Below, in pieces: positions 9,005-17,703 of a DNA stretch of 64,000 nt (positions are counted from its first letter, which is position 1; each line of letters starts with the position of its first letter). The DNA is taken from NCBI RefSeq assembly GCF_900176275.1, contig NZ_FWXD01000009.1, positions 62,001 through 126,000 on the forward strand. Direction: 5' to 3'. Under the pieces are notes generated by a model. The model saw only the letters and a list, made by a program, of their open reading frames with translations, was not told the origin of the DNA and did not search any database. This stretch comes from Andreprevotia lacus DSM 23236 (GTDB taxonomy: Bacteria > Pseudomonadota > Gammaproteobacteria > Burkholderiales > Chitinibacteraceae). A program made the position numbers and the translations under genes.

Positions 9005-11815
9005 TTACTTCACGCCAACCGGCAGATCCGGGTATTCCTGCGGCAGTGCGTACTTGGTGCCGCCGATGGTGATCTGGTAGTTGGACGGGCCGGAGATCGG
9101 CAGCTGGTAGTTCAGGGTCACGTCGATCGTGCCGCCCGGTGCCAGCGATTGCCAGCTCGGGATGGTGAATTGCGCGTGGTTGTAGTTGGCCGTGAAGCCG
9201 CCGATGTTGTTCGGACCACTGTAACCGGCGCTGGTCACCTTCAGCCCCACGCCCGACTGGTCGGTCATGGTGGACGGTGCCGATACCGGGTAGTCGAACT
9301 CGACCACGCTGCCGCCCGCAATGGTGGTTGCGGAGTTGTTGGTCAGTACCAGATGCGGGTTGATCGGGTAGTTCTGATCGCCCATCTTCCACTGGTTGAG
9401 TACAACCGACAGGTTGGCAGTGCTGGCCGGCATGGTGCCCTCGGCACGCTTGTTGCCATAGGCGCTGGCTGCCGTGAACTTGTTGAACAAGTCCGTGGTC
9501 AGCGTGGTGCCCATGAAGTACTCGCCCTTGCCGCCGTTCATGCTGGCGTTCCAGGCGTAGTCACCGGCCATTTCCCAGATCATTGCGCCGCCGATACCGT
9601 TGTTCACGATGTAATCGGCCTTGGCATTGATCGACTGCTCGGTTTCCACCGACAGGAAGACCTTCTTGGTGGCGTTCCACAGCCACGGTGCCACCAGCGT
9701 GCTGCTGTAGTTGGGCGCGTAAGTGCCGGTGATGGTCTTTTCCGTCACCTTGTAGGCATCAAGGTAGTCCGGAACGATACCGTTCTGCAGGTTCAGCGCG
9801 TGCCACAGCGGGTTGCCGCCGCCCGGTACCGGGTTCCCGGTGCTGTCGAGGTCATACCAGATGTTGTCGATGCCGACCGCGCCATCGCCGCAGCTGGCGA
9901 TGCCCTGGCATGTCACCGTCGAGCTGACCGTGGGCGAAGTGCCCCACAGGCCGTTGGTGCCGCCGGTCACGTTCTTCCAGCCACGGGTGTAGTACGGCAC
10001 ACCGACGTTGATGCGGCCGGCTTGCAGTGCGCCACGGTAGTAGCGGTACGCCCAGTCCACGTTCAGATAGCCGATGTTCTGGAACTGATACGCGCTGCCG
10101 GCCTTCAGCTCGGCATCGTTGCCGTCGTCAAACAGCGATGCGTTAGGGCCGACATACTGGTTCCACGCGCCGTGCAGGTCATACGACATCAGGCTGGCGT
10201 AGTCCAGGTATTGCAGCGAGGACATGTTTTCTTCGCCACGCAGGATCCAGCCCGATGCCGAACCGGCGATGGTCAGCATGTAGTACTTGTTGTCCTGCAC
10301 TGCGGCGGCATCCAGCTTCTGGCGCAGCGTCTTCATCAGCACGTTGTAGCTGGTCATCAGACCGGCCAGACGCGGCTGCGACAGGCTGAAGTCCAGCGGG
10401 TTACCCGCCTTGGCATTGGTGGTCGGGTGTTCGTAGTCGATATCCACGCCGTCGAAGAACGGGTACTGACGCAGGAAGGCGACGATGGAATCGGCCAGCG
10501 TGTTGATGCCCGCCGTGTTTACCGAGCCGTCGGCATTGGTGGTGGCGGTGTAGAAACCGGTGCCGCCAGCCCAGCCGCCGATCGACATCAGCACCTTCAC
10601 GCCCGGATGCAGCTTCTTCTGTTGTGCAAACAGGTTGAAGTGGCCCTTGTACGGCAGGCTGCTGTCCATGGTTACGCCAGCTACGGCCGGCTTGCCGTCG
10701 GAGCCATCCCACACCATGTCGGTATCGGCATTGCCGGCGCCCGAACCGATGGTGATCTTGTAGGTGTTCTGGTCAACCGCAGCAAACGCGTAGTTGATGT
10801 GCGATACCTTGTCCCACGGCAGGTTGTTCACCAGGAAGGCCGGGGTGCCATCCTTGCCGGTACGCCAGGTGGCGAAGTAACCGACGATACGGCGGTTCAG
10901 GCCGTTGGCCAGCACTTCGCGGCCGTTGGCGTCGTACACCTTGCAGTACGGCACGTTGCTTGCGCCGCTGGTCAAACCATCCGGACGGCAGTTGGTGCCC
11001 GGCACCGGGGTGGGGGCAGGTGTGGCGGTCGGCGCGGGCGTTGCCGTGGGGGCCGGGGTCGCTGTCGGCGCCGGCGTGGCGGTCGGGCCGGATACCGGTG
11101 TCGGCGTCACGGTCGGTGCCGGCGTGGCCGTTGCAACCGGGGTCGGTGTTGCAGTGGGCTTGGGTGTTGCCGTCGCAGCCGGTGTCGGCGTCGCGGTCGG
11201 TGTGCTGCCGCCGCAGGCGCCCAGATCGGTCCACGGCAGGCCGTCACCGGTGTTGGACGACGGGATATTGCCCTGGGTCCACCACTTGGCCTGGTAGTTG
11301 TGGCCGTTGTAGCTCACCTGAGCGCCACCCGAATAGGCGGTGCCGCTGTCCCACGTGGCATAGCAGCCAGAGCCGGCCGGTGTCGGCGTCACGGTCGGGG
11401 CCGGCGTTGCGGTTGGTGCGGTGGTCGGAGTCGGGGTCGACGTCGGAACGGGTGTCGAGGTCGGCTTCGGTGTCGCGGTGGCTGCCGGTGTCGGCGTAGC
11501 GGTCGGCACCGGCGTCGAAGTCGGCTTGGGAGTGGCCGTGGCCGTCGGTGTGGCGGTCGGGGCAGGCGTCGGTGTCGGCGTGGTGCTGTCTACGCCGATA
11601 TAGGTCCACAGGCTGGCGGTGGTGGGGTTCCAGCCGGTGCTGGCGTAGTCGGTCTGGTTGACGGTGGCTTTATAGTCGCCGCCGTTGTAGGACACGATGG
11701 TGCCGGCGGTGTAGTAGGTATCAGCCTGCCAGGCCGGGTAGCTTGCGGCGAACGCATGGGTTGCCAGCAACGCAGCCGGAATGACGGCGAGTGCGAAGCG
11801 AGTCGATTGCAACAT
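9005..11815 (-). CDS. GH18 chitinase with two CBM5/12 modules and C-terminal beta-sandwich
   Basis: A 936-residue secreted chitinase. The start at 11815 (MLQSTRF) is chosen over an upstream Met because it begins the signal peptide and has GGAG before it. The order is signal peptide, CBM5/12, linker, CBM5/12, linker, GH18 barrel with canonical FFDGVDIDYEHP (catalytic Glu462), SIGGW and YDLHGAWN. A C-terminal ~130-residue domain (from about NLSVVLNQWKMG to the end) resembles a CBM2-type immunoglobulin-like sandwich, but its family is uncertain. It forms a pair with the 694-residue enzyme: identical targeting and binding modules, different barrels, suggesting complementary action on chitin. Confidence 0.93.
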   Translation of the reverse strand: MLQSTRFALAVIPAALLATHAFAASYPAWQADTYYTAGTIVSYNGGDYKATVNQTDYASTGWNPTTASLWTYIGVDSTTPTPTPAPTATPTATATPKPTSTPVPTATPTPAATATPKPTSTPVPTSTPTPTTAPTATPAPTVTPTPAGSGCYATWDSGTAYSGGAQVSYNGHNYQAKWWTQGNIPSSNTGDGLPWTDLGACGGSTPTATPTPAATATPKPTATPTPVATATPAPTVTPTPVSGPTATPAPTATPAPTATPAPTATPAPTPVPGTNCRPDGLTSGASNVPYCKVYDANGREVLANGLNRRIVGYFATWRTGKDGTPAFLVNNLPWDKVSHINYAFAAVDQNTYKITIGSGAGNADTDMVWDGSDGKPAVAGVTMDSSLPYKGHFNLFAQQKKLHPGVKVLMSIGGWAGGTGFYTATTNADGSVNTAGINTLADSIVAFLRQYPFFDGVDIDYEHPTTNAKAGNPLDFSLSQPRLAGLMTSYNVLMKTLRQKLDAAAVQDNKYYMLTIAGSASGWILRGEENMSSLQYLDYASLMSYDLHGAWNQYVGPNASLFDDGNDAELKAGSAYQFQNIGYLNVDWAYRYYRGALQAGRINVGVPYYTRGWKNVTGGTNGLWGTSPTVSSTVTCQGIASCGDGAVGIDNIWYDLDSTGNPVPGGGNPLWHALNLQNGIVPDYLDAYKVTEKTITGTYAPNYSSTLVAPWLWNATKKVFLSVETEQSINAKADYIVNNGIGGAMIWEMAGDYAWNASMNGGKGEYFMGTTLTTDLFNKFTAASAYGNKRAEGTMPASTANLSVVLNQWKMGDQNYPINPHLVLTNNSATTIAGGSVVEFDYPVSAPSTMTDQSGVGLKVTSAGYSGPNNIGGFTANYNHAQFTIPSWQSLAPGGTIDVTLNYQLPISGPSNYQITIGGTKYALPQEYPDLPVGVK
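11038..11815 (-). repeat. Duplicated N-terminal block (copy 2)
   Basis: Near-identical partner of 7598-8377, covering the signal peptide, both CBM5/12 modules and linkers. The linkers themselves are low-complexity tandem repeats coding for PTATPAP-type units, a likely substrate for recombination. Confidence 0.85.
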
Positions 11816-11993
11816 TGGGATTGCTCCATCCTTGGTTGGTGTCACGCCCTGTGTGGTCCGGGCGCGCTTTGCTTTGCTGGTTGTCTTGCGACAAGGCGTG
11901 GCTGCGTGGAAGTGATTGCTGCTCACGCCGGGCCAGCCGTTGCCACCGCGTGCGGCAGCAACATTGCGTATTTATGGCGGTGGATGAATGACC

Positions 11994-12023
11994 GTCAAAT
12001 TTGTTGTGTATCAACTATTTAAC
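11994..12023. promoter_or_regulatory. Palindromic operator candidate, copy 2
   Basis: The same element as at 8557: left arm GTCAAATTTGTTG, centre TGTAT, right arm CAACTATTTAAC. It differs from copy 1 at only a few positions. It starts 178 bases upstream of the start codon at 11815. Confidence 0.55.
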
Positions 12024-12141
12024 AAATGAGCGGGCCACGGCCCTGGCCGGGCGGGATGGACATTTTCCATCAATGATGGTGGTTTGTTGCGGTGCGAAAC
12101 GAGCGGGGATAAAAGCGCCGGAATGAACGTATTGTTCTATT

Positions 12142-12155
12142 TGGACAAATTGTGC
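12142..12155. promoter_or_regulatory. Shared upstream motif TGGACAAATTGTGC, copy 2
   Basis: One mismatch to 8704-8717 and exactly the same 327-base distance to its start codon. The sequence between the palindrome and this motif is otherwise diverged. Confidence 0.4.
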
Positions 12156-12319
12156 TGCGCAGCATTTCATTGCGCGGGGACGATGCGATGCATGCCGGCT
12201 GCGTGGTCTGCCGGGCTGGTTGCCTGGGGTCAAAACGGCCGGCAAGTGTGCGATCCGCGCATCAGTACGCGGGGTGTTGACGCATCCGGCGCAATGCTGC
12301 GCCGGGTGGGGGTGGTGCT

Positions 12320-12607
12320 CTAGGGCCTGTTAACACTTATTTCGCGCTTGCGCTGGGCCGCAAAGAGGTCAGCTACAAGGCACGCAACGCAGGCAATAAC
12401 CGGTTATTGCCAAGGCGCGTAACGCCGTAGATGGCCTCTTTGCGGCCCAGCCCTGCGGGTGCGGGGTATTTCGGGCGGTTCGCTGCGTTGCAAACCGCCT
12501 GCGGTACCCGTACCGCGCGGTACCCGTACCGCGGCGCGTTCTGCGCCTTGCGCTCCATCCCGAACTACCCCGAACGCAAGCGTGAAATAAGTGTTAACAG
12601 GCCCTAG
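12320..12607. mobile_element. MITE-like non-autonomous element
   Basis: Two 33-base terminal inverted repeats, starting CTAGGGCCTGTTAACACTT at 12320-12352 and mirrored at 12575-12607, match with one difference. Inside, a 17-bp stem (12352-12368 with 12435-12451) makes a large hairpin, and a second part contains repeated GCGGTACCCGTACCGC-type palindromes. There is no transposase. CTAG at both outer ends could be part of the repeat or a 4-base target duplication. The right end supplies the TAG stop of the adjoining gene. Confidence 0.72.
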
Positions 12608-12900
12608 CGTGCGGCCGAGGCCGGGTGACGGGCGTCGCGATCGGCCTTCAGCTTGGCCTTGTCGGCCTGCAGCGTGCTGTGGCTGGCCTGCCGGTCTGCT
12701 TTCAGGTGTGCACGGTCGCTGGCCAGCGCAGCGCTATCGTGCTGGCTGCGGTCGGCGGCGATCTTGGCACGATCGGCTTGCAACGTTGCCCGTGCAGCGG
12801 CGCGGTCGCTCTTGAGTTTTTCGCGGTCCGCGTTGTTGGGGCCGGCCAGTGTGGCTGTGGACAGTGCGCACAGCAGCAACAGTGTCAGGGTGTGTTTCAT
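12604..12900 (-). CDS. Small periplasmic ADR-repeat protein
   Basis: A 98-residue protein with a clear signal peptide (LTLLLLCALSTATLAG). The rest is made of short repeats of the form LKADRAxxxxxLQADRAKI, highly charged and probably helical or coiled coil. I do not recognise a named family. The stop codon TAG is contributed by the terminal repeat of the MITE-like element, so the protein may have been longer before insertion. It sits 57 bases after another small periplasmic helical protein, on the same strand. Confidence 0.6.
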   Translation of the reverse strand: MKHTLTLLLLCALSTATLAGPNNADREKLKSDRAAARATLQADRAKIAADRSQHDSAALASDRAHLKADRQASHSTLQADKAKLKADRDARHPASAAR

Positions 12901-12957
12901 GGCTACTCCCGCGATGCAGGTTGAGTGGTGCCGGCCATGGCGCAGGCCGGCCGGGGA

Positions 12958-13293
12958 TTACTTGCCGATTTCCTTGCTGACCGAGTTTTCCTGCTGGTTC
13001 AGCACTTTCTTCTCGGACTTGGTGATATGGCCGTTGTTCTGGCTGGCCATGTCGCGTTCTTCCTGGCGGATCTGGCGATCCTGCTTGTGCAGCCCGTGCG
13101 CCTGCTGCTTGGTGATTTCGCCTTCCTTCACTTCCTTGTTGATGCGGCGATCCTGATTGGCAAGGCGCTGGTTCACTTCGGTGCGGCGCGGGTGGGCTTT
13201 TTGCCAGGCGGTTTCGGCCATGGCGCTGGTGGAGAACGCCAGGCCCAGTACGCCAACAAGGATTGCATTGCCGACAAGCATCGTGGTTTTCAT
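12958..13293 (-). CDS. Small periplasmic helical protein
   Basis: A 111-residue protein starting at MKTTMLVGNAILVG, with a signal peptide cleaved near STSAMA. The mature part, with blocks such as RRTEVNQRLANQDRRINKEV and GEITKQQAHGLHKQDRQIRQ, matches a common but uncharacterised family of small exported alpha-helical proteobacterial proteins. The start at 13293 is chosen because it begins the signal peptide; the frame stays open upstream without coding character. Probably cotranscribed with the downstream ADR-repeat protein. Confidence 0.65.
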   Translation of the reverse strand: MKTTMLVGNAILVGVLGLAFSTSAMAETAWQKAHPRRTEVNQRLANQDRRINKEVKEGEITKQQAHGLHKQDRQIRQEERDMASQNNGHITKSEKKVLNQQENSVSKEIGK

Positions 13294-13458
13294 GGTGGGG
13301 CACCTTATAGTGAATTGAGAACCTGGCTGCGGTCTGGCTTGCGGGCCGGTTCTGAGTGATAAAACGCGCCCCGGCGCGCGCACGACGACACGCGTGTGTT
13401 TCCCGCAGTAACCGGATCGCGCACCCGTGTACGACGGCGCTAAAACAGTGAGGCAGAC

Positions 13459-14319
13459 ATGTTGCAGCGGCAGATTTCCAGTGAAGCTACCCATGAGTTG
13501 ATGAAAAGCCTGGTCATCCCGCCCAGGCCGGCGATACTGGTTGCGCTGGAAGAGGCGGCGCGCGCGGCCGAGCCTGATCTTGCCGCGATAGGCCGCATCA
13601 TTGTCGGCGATCTGGCGCTGTCGGCCGCGGTACTCAAGACCGTCAATTCGCCGCTGTTCCGGCGTGGCGGCAAGATAGGTTCGGTGCCACAGGCGGTGCA
13701 GATGCTGGGCCGCGACAATCTCTACAACGTGGTGCGTGGCTTGCTGCTGCGTCACAGCATCAAGGGCAAGGGTCTTGCCCCGGAGCAGCTCGATTCCTTC
13801 TGGAGCATCGCGCAGCAGTGCGCGATGGTGGCGGCCTATCTGGCGGCGCGCGTGCCAGGCGTGCAGCCGGACGACGCCTATACCTATGGCTTGTTCCGCC
13901 ATTGCGGCATGATCCTGATGGCCATGCGCTTTCCCAGCTACGCCAAAAACATGCATGAATCCGAGCGGCTGGCGCGTGCCGAGGGGATTGCGCAAGAGGA
14001 AAAGCGCTATCACACCAGCTTCAACGTGATCGGGTATCTGGTGTGCCGCAGCTGGTATCTGCCCGAGGACGTGGCACTGGCCGTACTGAACCAGCACGAC
14101 TACGCACTATTCGATGGGCCGGGGCGTGACCAGCACCATATCCTGGCGCTGGTTGCACTGGGCAGCCTGGCCGAACACATCGTCAAGATGACGGTGCATC
14201 AGTTCGAGCACGTTGAATGGCGGCAGATCGAGCCAACCTTGCTGCGTTTTCTTGGTCTGGATGGTAACGAGTTCGAAGACCTCTACGACGCCATGCAGGG
14301 CATGCTGGCGGAACACTGA
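13459..14319 (+). CDS. HDOD domain protein
   Basis: A 286-residue cytoplasmic protein made of a single HDOD domain, a degenerate HD fold used in bacterial signalling, often with c-di-GMP or two-component systems. Family blocks are the N-terminal LVIPPRPAIL, IGRIIVGDLALSAAVLKTVNSP and VPQAVQMLGRDNLYNVVRG. A GAGG element precedes the ATG. It stands alone, with no receiver or output domain. Its target cannot be inferred from context. Confidence 0.85.
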   Translation: MLQRQISSEATHELMKSLVIPPRPAILVALEEAARAAEPDLAAIGRIIVGDLALSAAVLKTVNSPLFRRGGKIGSVPQAVQMLGRDNLYNVVRGLLLRHSIKGKGLAPEQLDSFWSIAQQCAMVAAYLAARVPGVQPDDAYTYGLFRHCGMILMAMRFPSYAKNMHESERLARAEGIAQEEKRYHTSFNVIGYLVCRSWYLPEDVALAVLNQHDYALFDGPGRDQHHILALVALGSLAEHIVKMTVHQFEHVEWRQIEPTLLRFLGLDGNEFEDLYDAMQGMLAEH

Positions 14320-14440
14320 GCCCACTACTGCAAGTGGCCAGGATACTGGCCGATCCGCGCGCTCCCCGGTACAGTTCATGCGCCCCGCTTAGGCCCGTTT
14401 GCGGCCGGGTGAGAGGCAGACAAGAACGAGGAGAGAAATC

Positions 14441-15508
14441 ATGAACCGCACACAGGTGCTGGCCCTGCTGGCAGGTGTGGCGCTGACCGCAATGCTGGCA
14501 GCATGCGTGGATGACAGCAGCAGCGTGACCAGCCCCACGCCGGTGCCGACCCAGCCCCCCACCCCGACGCCGCTACCGCCGGTCACCGGCATTCCACAAG
14601 CTTCAGTGGCATACCGCTTTGCGCCTTATCTGAGCAGCGGTGGTGCCTTCGATGCCGTGGCGTGGTCCAAAGCCACCGGGCAGAAATACGTCACGCTGGC
14701 GTTTTACAACAGCGACGGCACCTGCAAGGGCGCATGGACTGGTGGTGACGATGCGGCTGTACAGGCCGTGGTGAACGATCTGCGCAGCCTGGGCGGGGGC
14801 GTCATCATCGCGACCGGTGGCTGGAATGGCGACGACCCGGCGCGTCGCTGCAGCAACGCAGCGGCCCTGGCGGCGGTGTATCAGGGCGTGCTCGATCAAT
14901 TGGGGGCAGACCATCTCGATATCGACCCGGCAGCGGGTGACAAGTACAACAACCTGGCGCCGGCAGTGGTCGATCTGCGCAATGCAGCGCTCAAACTGCT
15001 GCAGGACAACTTCAAGGCGCAGGGCAAGACGCTGACGGTGTCGTACACGCTGGTGTCCCATGCCGATTCCGGCTTCGATGCCGCCAGCCTGTATGTGCTG
15101 CAGTCGGCCAAGGCGGCCGGGGTCGAGATCGGTCTGGTCAACCCGATGGTGATGGACTTCTACGATGGTGTGTCCGGCAAGCAGATGGGGGCGCGTGGCG
15201 TGCTGGCGCTGCAGAACGTGTTCCAGCAACTGAAAGCGCTGTTGCCGGGCAAGAGCGACGCGCAATACTGGGCCATGATGGGTGCGCTGCCGATGATAGG
15301 CCAGAACGATAATGCCTCCGAAGTGTTTACCGCCGCCGACGCATTGACGCTGCTCGACTTTGCGCGCCAGAAGGGCATGGGGCGGCTGGCGTTCTGGTCG
15401 CTGGGGCGTGATAACGGCAACTGCGCGGGCAAGACCGCCGCAGACTGGCAATGCAGCGGCCTGGCCCAGCAGCAGTGGGAGTTCAGCCTGCGCTTTGGTG
15501 GTTTCTGA
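14441..15508 (+). CDS. GH18-like lipoprotein lacking the catalytic glutamate
   Basis: A 355-residue predicted lipoprotein; the start at MNRTQVLAL has GAGGAGA upstream and gives a lipobox MLAAC. After a Pro-Thr linker (~residues 27-48) follows a GH18-type barrel of the bacterial ChiD-like group: VAYRFAPYL, VIIATGGWNGDD, then the active-site strand ADHLDIDPAAG (residues 156-166) and NPMVMDFYDG. The DxDxE catalytic triad reads Asp160, Asp162, Ala164, so the proton-donating Glu is gone. It is probably a surface-anchored chitin-binding pseudoenzyme rather than a chitinase. The Pro-Thr linker resembles those of the secreted chitinases in this window. Confidence 0.82.
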   Translation: MNRTQVLALLAGVALTAMLAACVDDSSSVTSPTPVPTQPPTPTPLPPVTGIPQASVAYRFAPYLSSGGAFDAVAWSKATGQKYVTLAFYNSDGTCKGAWTGGDDAAVQAVVNDLRSLGGGVIIATGGWNGDDPARRCSNAAALAAVYQGVLDQLGADHLDIDPAAGDKYNNLAPAVVDLRNAALKLLQDNFKAQGKTLTVSYTLVSHADSGFDAASLYVLQSAKAAGVEIGLVNPMVMDFYDGVSGKQMGARGVLALQNVFQQLKALLPGKSDAQYWAMMGALPMIGQNDNASEVFTAADALTLLDFARQKGMGRLAFWSLGRDNGNCAGKTAADWQCSGLAQQQWEFSLRFGGF

Positions 15509-15616
15509 TCCGGCCGGTGAGGCGCGCGCGGGCCTGTTGCCGGGCATCTCGTGGCATACCTTGCCGCAAACAGCCTGCCGGCAATTTGATGGACTTGTCT
15601 TGTGCGGGAGCGTTGG

Positions 15617-16219
15617 GTGCTTTATCTGCTTGATTTGATCGGCTGCGCTGTTTTTGCCGTTAGCGGTGCGCTGGCGGCCGGCCACGCCGGGCTGGATCTG
15701 CTGGGGGTGATGACGATCGCTACCATCACCGCCATCGGTGGCGGTACGGTGCGCGACCTGCTGATGAACCGCCACCCTGTGTTCTGGATGTGCGATCCGC
15801 GTTATCTCTATCTGACCTGCATCACCGGCCTGCTGACGGTGCTGTATGTGCGCTACTTTCCGTCGCCTGCTGCGGCGCTGCTGGTGCCTGATGCACTGGG
15901 GCTGGCGCTGTTTGCCATTTGCGGCGCGCAGCTGGCCGAGCAAGCCGGCCACCCGCGCATCATTGTGGTGTTGATGGGCATGCTGACCGGCACCGCCGGT
16001 GGTGTGGTGCGCGATGTGCTCAGCAACCAGGTGCCGCTGATCCTGCGCAAGGACATTTATGCCTCGGCCGCGATTGCCGGCATCGTGCTTTATTTGCTGC
16101 TAAGGGCGTTGCGTGTGTCCACCCTGTGGGCCGGCGCAGCAGGCTTTGTTGCCATTGCCGCACTGCGCCTGCTGGCCGTTGCCTATGGCTGGCAACTGCC
16201 GGTGTTCAGGCTGGCCTGA
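15617..16219 (+). CDS. TRIC cation channel family membrane protein (UPF0126)
   Basis: A 200-residue inner-membrane protein with about seven hydrophobic segments. Two repeated halves each carry the family glycine motif: IGGGTVRDLL in the first and AGGVVRDVL in the second. Distant relatives of trimeric intracellular cation channels; YadS-type in bacteria. I prefer the GTG at 15617, preceded by GGGAG at a 6-base spacing and matching the family start LYLLDLIG, over an in-frame GTG at 15602. It converges on the PepSY gene. Confidence 0.85.
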   Translation: MLYLLDLIGCAVFAVSGALAAGHAGLDLLGVMTIATITAIGGGTVRDLLMNRHPVFWMCDPRYLYLTCITGLLTVLYVRYFPSPAAALLVPDALGLALFAICGAQLAEQAGHPRIIVVLMGMLTGTAGGVVRDVLSNQVPLILRKDIYASAAIAGIVLYLLLRALRVSTLWAGAAGFVAIAALRLLAVAYGWQLPVFRLA

Positions 16220-16240
16220 GCCAGTCTGGACACCGGGGGC

Positions 16241-17608
16241 TCACGCCAGCGCGCGTTTGAGTACCGGTACGCGGCGCAGCAACAGCCAGTCGGCCAACAG
16301 CACGGCCAGGATCGACACCCCGACCAGCGGGAAGGCGACGGCCAGCAGCACGAACACCGCCAGTCCGCTTTTCCACGCCGGCATCTGGCGTGACGGCGCC
16401 GGTGCGCCCAGCCGGCCGCGCGGGCGGCGTTGCCACCACATCACCGTGCCGCTCACGCTCAGCAGGATCACGAACAGGCAGGCAAACAGCATCAGCAACT
16501 GGTTGGCCAGGCCGAAGAACTTGCCCTCGTGCAGTGCCACACCCATTTCGACGGCCTTGGGCACCGCGCCATAATCCCGCCAGCCCACCTGTGCCAGCAC
16601 CTTGCCGCTGTACTGGTCGACGTGCACGGTTTGTTCTTCGCGCGGATCATTCGGGAAGGCTGACAGCGTGAACACGCCGCTCTCGTCGCCGGGCAGGCTG
16701 ATGCCATAGCTGGCCGGTAGGCCGATATGGCGCGCCAGGGCTTCCAGCTGCGCGAGTGTGACCAGGCTTGCACCGGGTGCCGGGGTTGCTGCCTCTTCGT
16801 GATGGTGATGCGAACCCGATTTGGGCAGCGGTGTGTCCTCTGCCGCCCAAGCCACCGTAGGCTGGCCGCCGACATTGAGGCTGGCCGCGGTGCGATCCGA
16901 CTTGGGTACGTCATCCCACATTTGCGCCGGAAAGCGGCTCCATACCTTGGCGTATTGCGAGCCCCACACGCCGCTCCACGGCAGGCCGGACAGCAGCATG
17001 AAGGCCAGCAGCAATACGCCCCAGAAGCCGCCCACCACGTGCAGATCACGCCAGAACAAGCGCTTGCTGGCGCGCAGGCGCGGCAGCAGCGTGCCCCACA
17101 CGCCGCCACCACGCGGCCACCACATGTAAAGCCCGGAGGCGACCAGCACCAACGCCCAGCTGGCGGCCATCTCGACGATGAAATCACCCGTCTTGCCCAG
17201 CAGCAGCTTGCCATGCAGTTTCTTGGCGATGTGCTGCAGGGTGCGTTCGTCGTCCTGCGCACCCAGCACCATATTGCGGTAGGGGTCGACGTAAACGGTC
17301 TGTGTACCCTGTGCCGCAGCCAGCGTAAAGCTGCTGCTGCGGTCGGCGGCAGTGGGCGGGGTGTACTTGCGCACGGTCTGGCCGGGGTAGGCCGCGCGTA
17401 CCGTGGCGAGCAGGGCATCCGCGCTCGCCGGTGTGCCTTGCGGGGTGACCACCAGCAGCGGCCGGTACATGGCCAGATCGAGCTGGGGTTTGAACAGGTA
17501 AACCATGCCGGTCAGGGCCAGCATCAGCATGATGGGTACGACAAGAAGGCCGGCATAGAAATGCCAGCGCCAGGCAAGCGCGTAGAAACGCGGCGGAGTA
17601 TTCGCCAT
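16241..17608 (-). CDS. PepSY-associated transmembrane protein
   Basis: A 455-residue inner-membrane protein of the iron-regulated PepSY_TM family. The N-terminal block LAWRWHFYAGLLVVPIML begins a TM helix, followed by PepSY domains (VDPYRNMVLG and VDQYSGKVLAQ), a central TM pair and two C-terminal TM helices. A histidine-rich SHHHHEEA stretch lies near residue 270. Members usually accompany TonB-dependent siderophore receptors and are thought to take part in ferric-siderophore reduction. Here it follows a DUF2946 gene by 95 bases, and another DUF2946 gene precedes the TonB receptor at 52-55 kb. Confidence 0.88.
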   Translation of the reverse strand: MANTPPRFYALAWRWHFYAGLLVVPIMLMLALTGMVYLFKPQLDLAMYRPLLVVTPQGTPASADALLATVRAAYPGQTVRKYTPPTAADRSSSFTLAAAQGTQTVYVDPYRNMVLGAQDDERTLQHIAKKLHGKLLLGKTGDFIVEMAASWALVLVASGLYMWWPRGGGVWGTLLPRLRASKRLFWRDLHVVGGFWGVLLLAFMLLSGLPWSGVWGSQYAKVWSRFPAQMWDDVPKSDRTAASLNVGGQPTVAWAAEDTPLPKSGSHHHHEEAATPAPGASLVTLAQLEALARHIGLPASYGISLPGDESGVFTLSAFPNDPREEQTVHVDQYSGKVLAQVGWRDYGAVPKAVEMGVALHEGKFFGLANQLLMLFACLFVILLSVSGTVMWWQRRPRGRLGAPAPSRQMPAWKSGLAVFVLLAVAFPLVGVSILAVLLADWLLLRRVPVLKRALA

Positions 17609-17703
17609 GATGGGTTCCGGTGTTGCCAGCAGCCACGGGCTGCTGTGCCCGTAGCGGGCATCGTCAGGTCATCACGCAGGGGCGTGATGGGGCAGGGTGA
17701 CGT

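Noticed and set aside
6407-12022. Very long plus-strand open frames opposite the chitinase genes (for example 6407-8671 and 9149-12022)
   Set aside because: They are antisense shadows of high-GC genes; their products are Arg/Gly/Cys-rich low-complexity where the real linkers lie, and the minus-strand products have clear domains.
12084-12558. Small open frames at 12084-12323 and 12373-12558
   Set aside because: The first is rich in Cys/Met/Arg with no family pattern; the second lies inside the palindromic MITE-like element.
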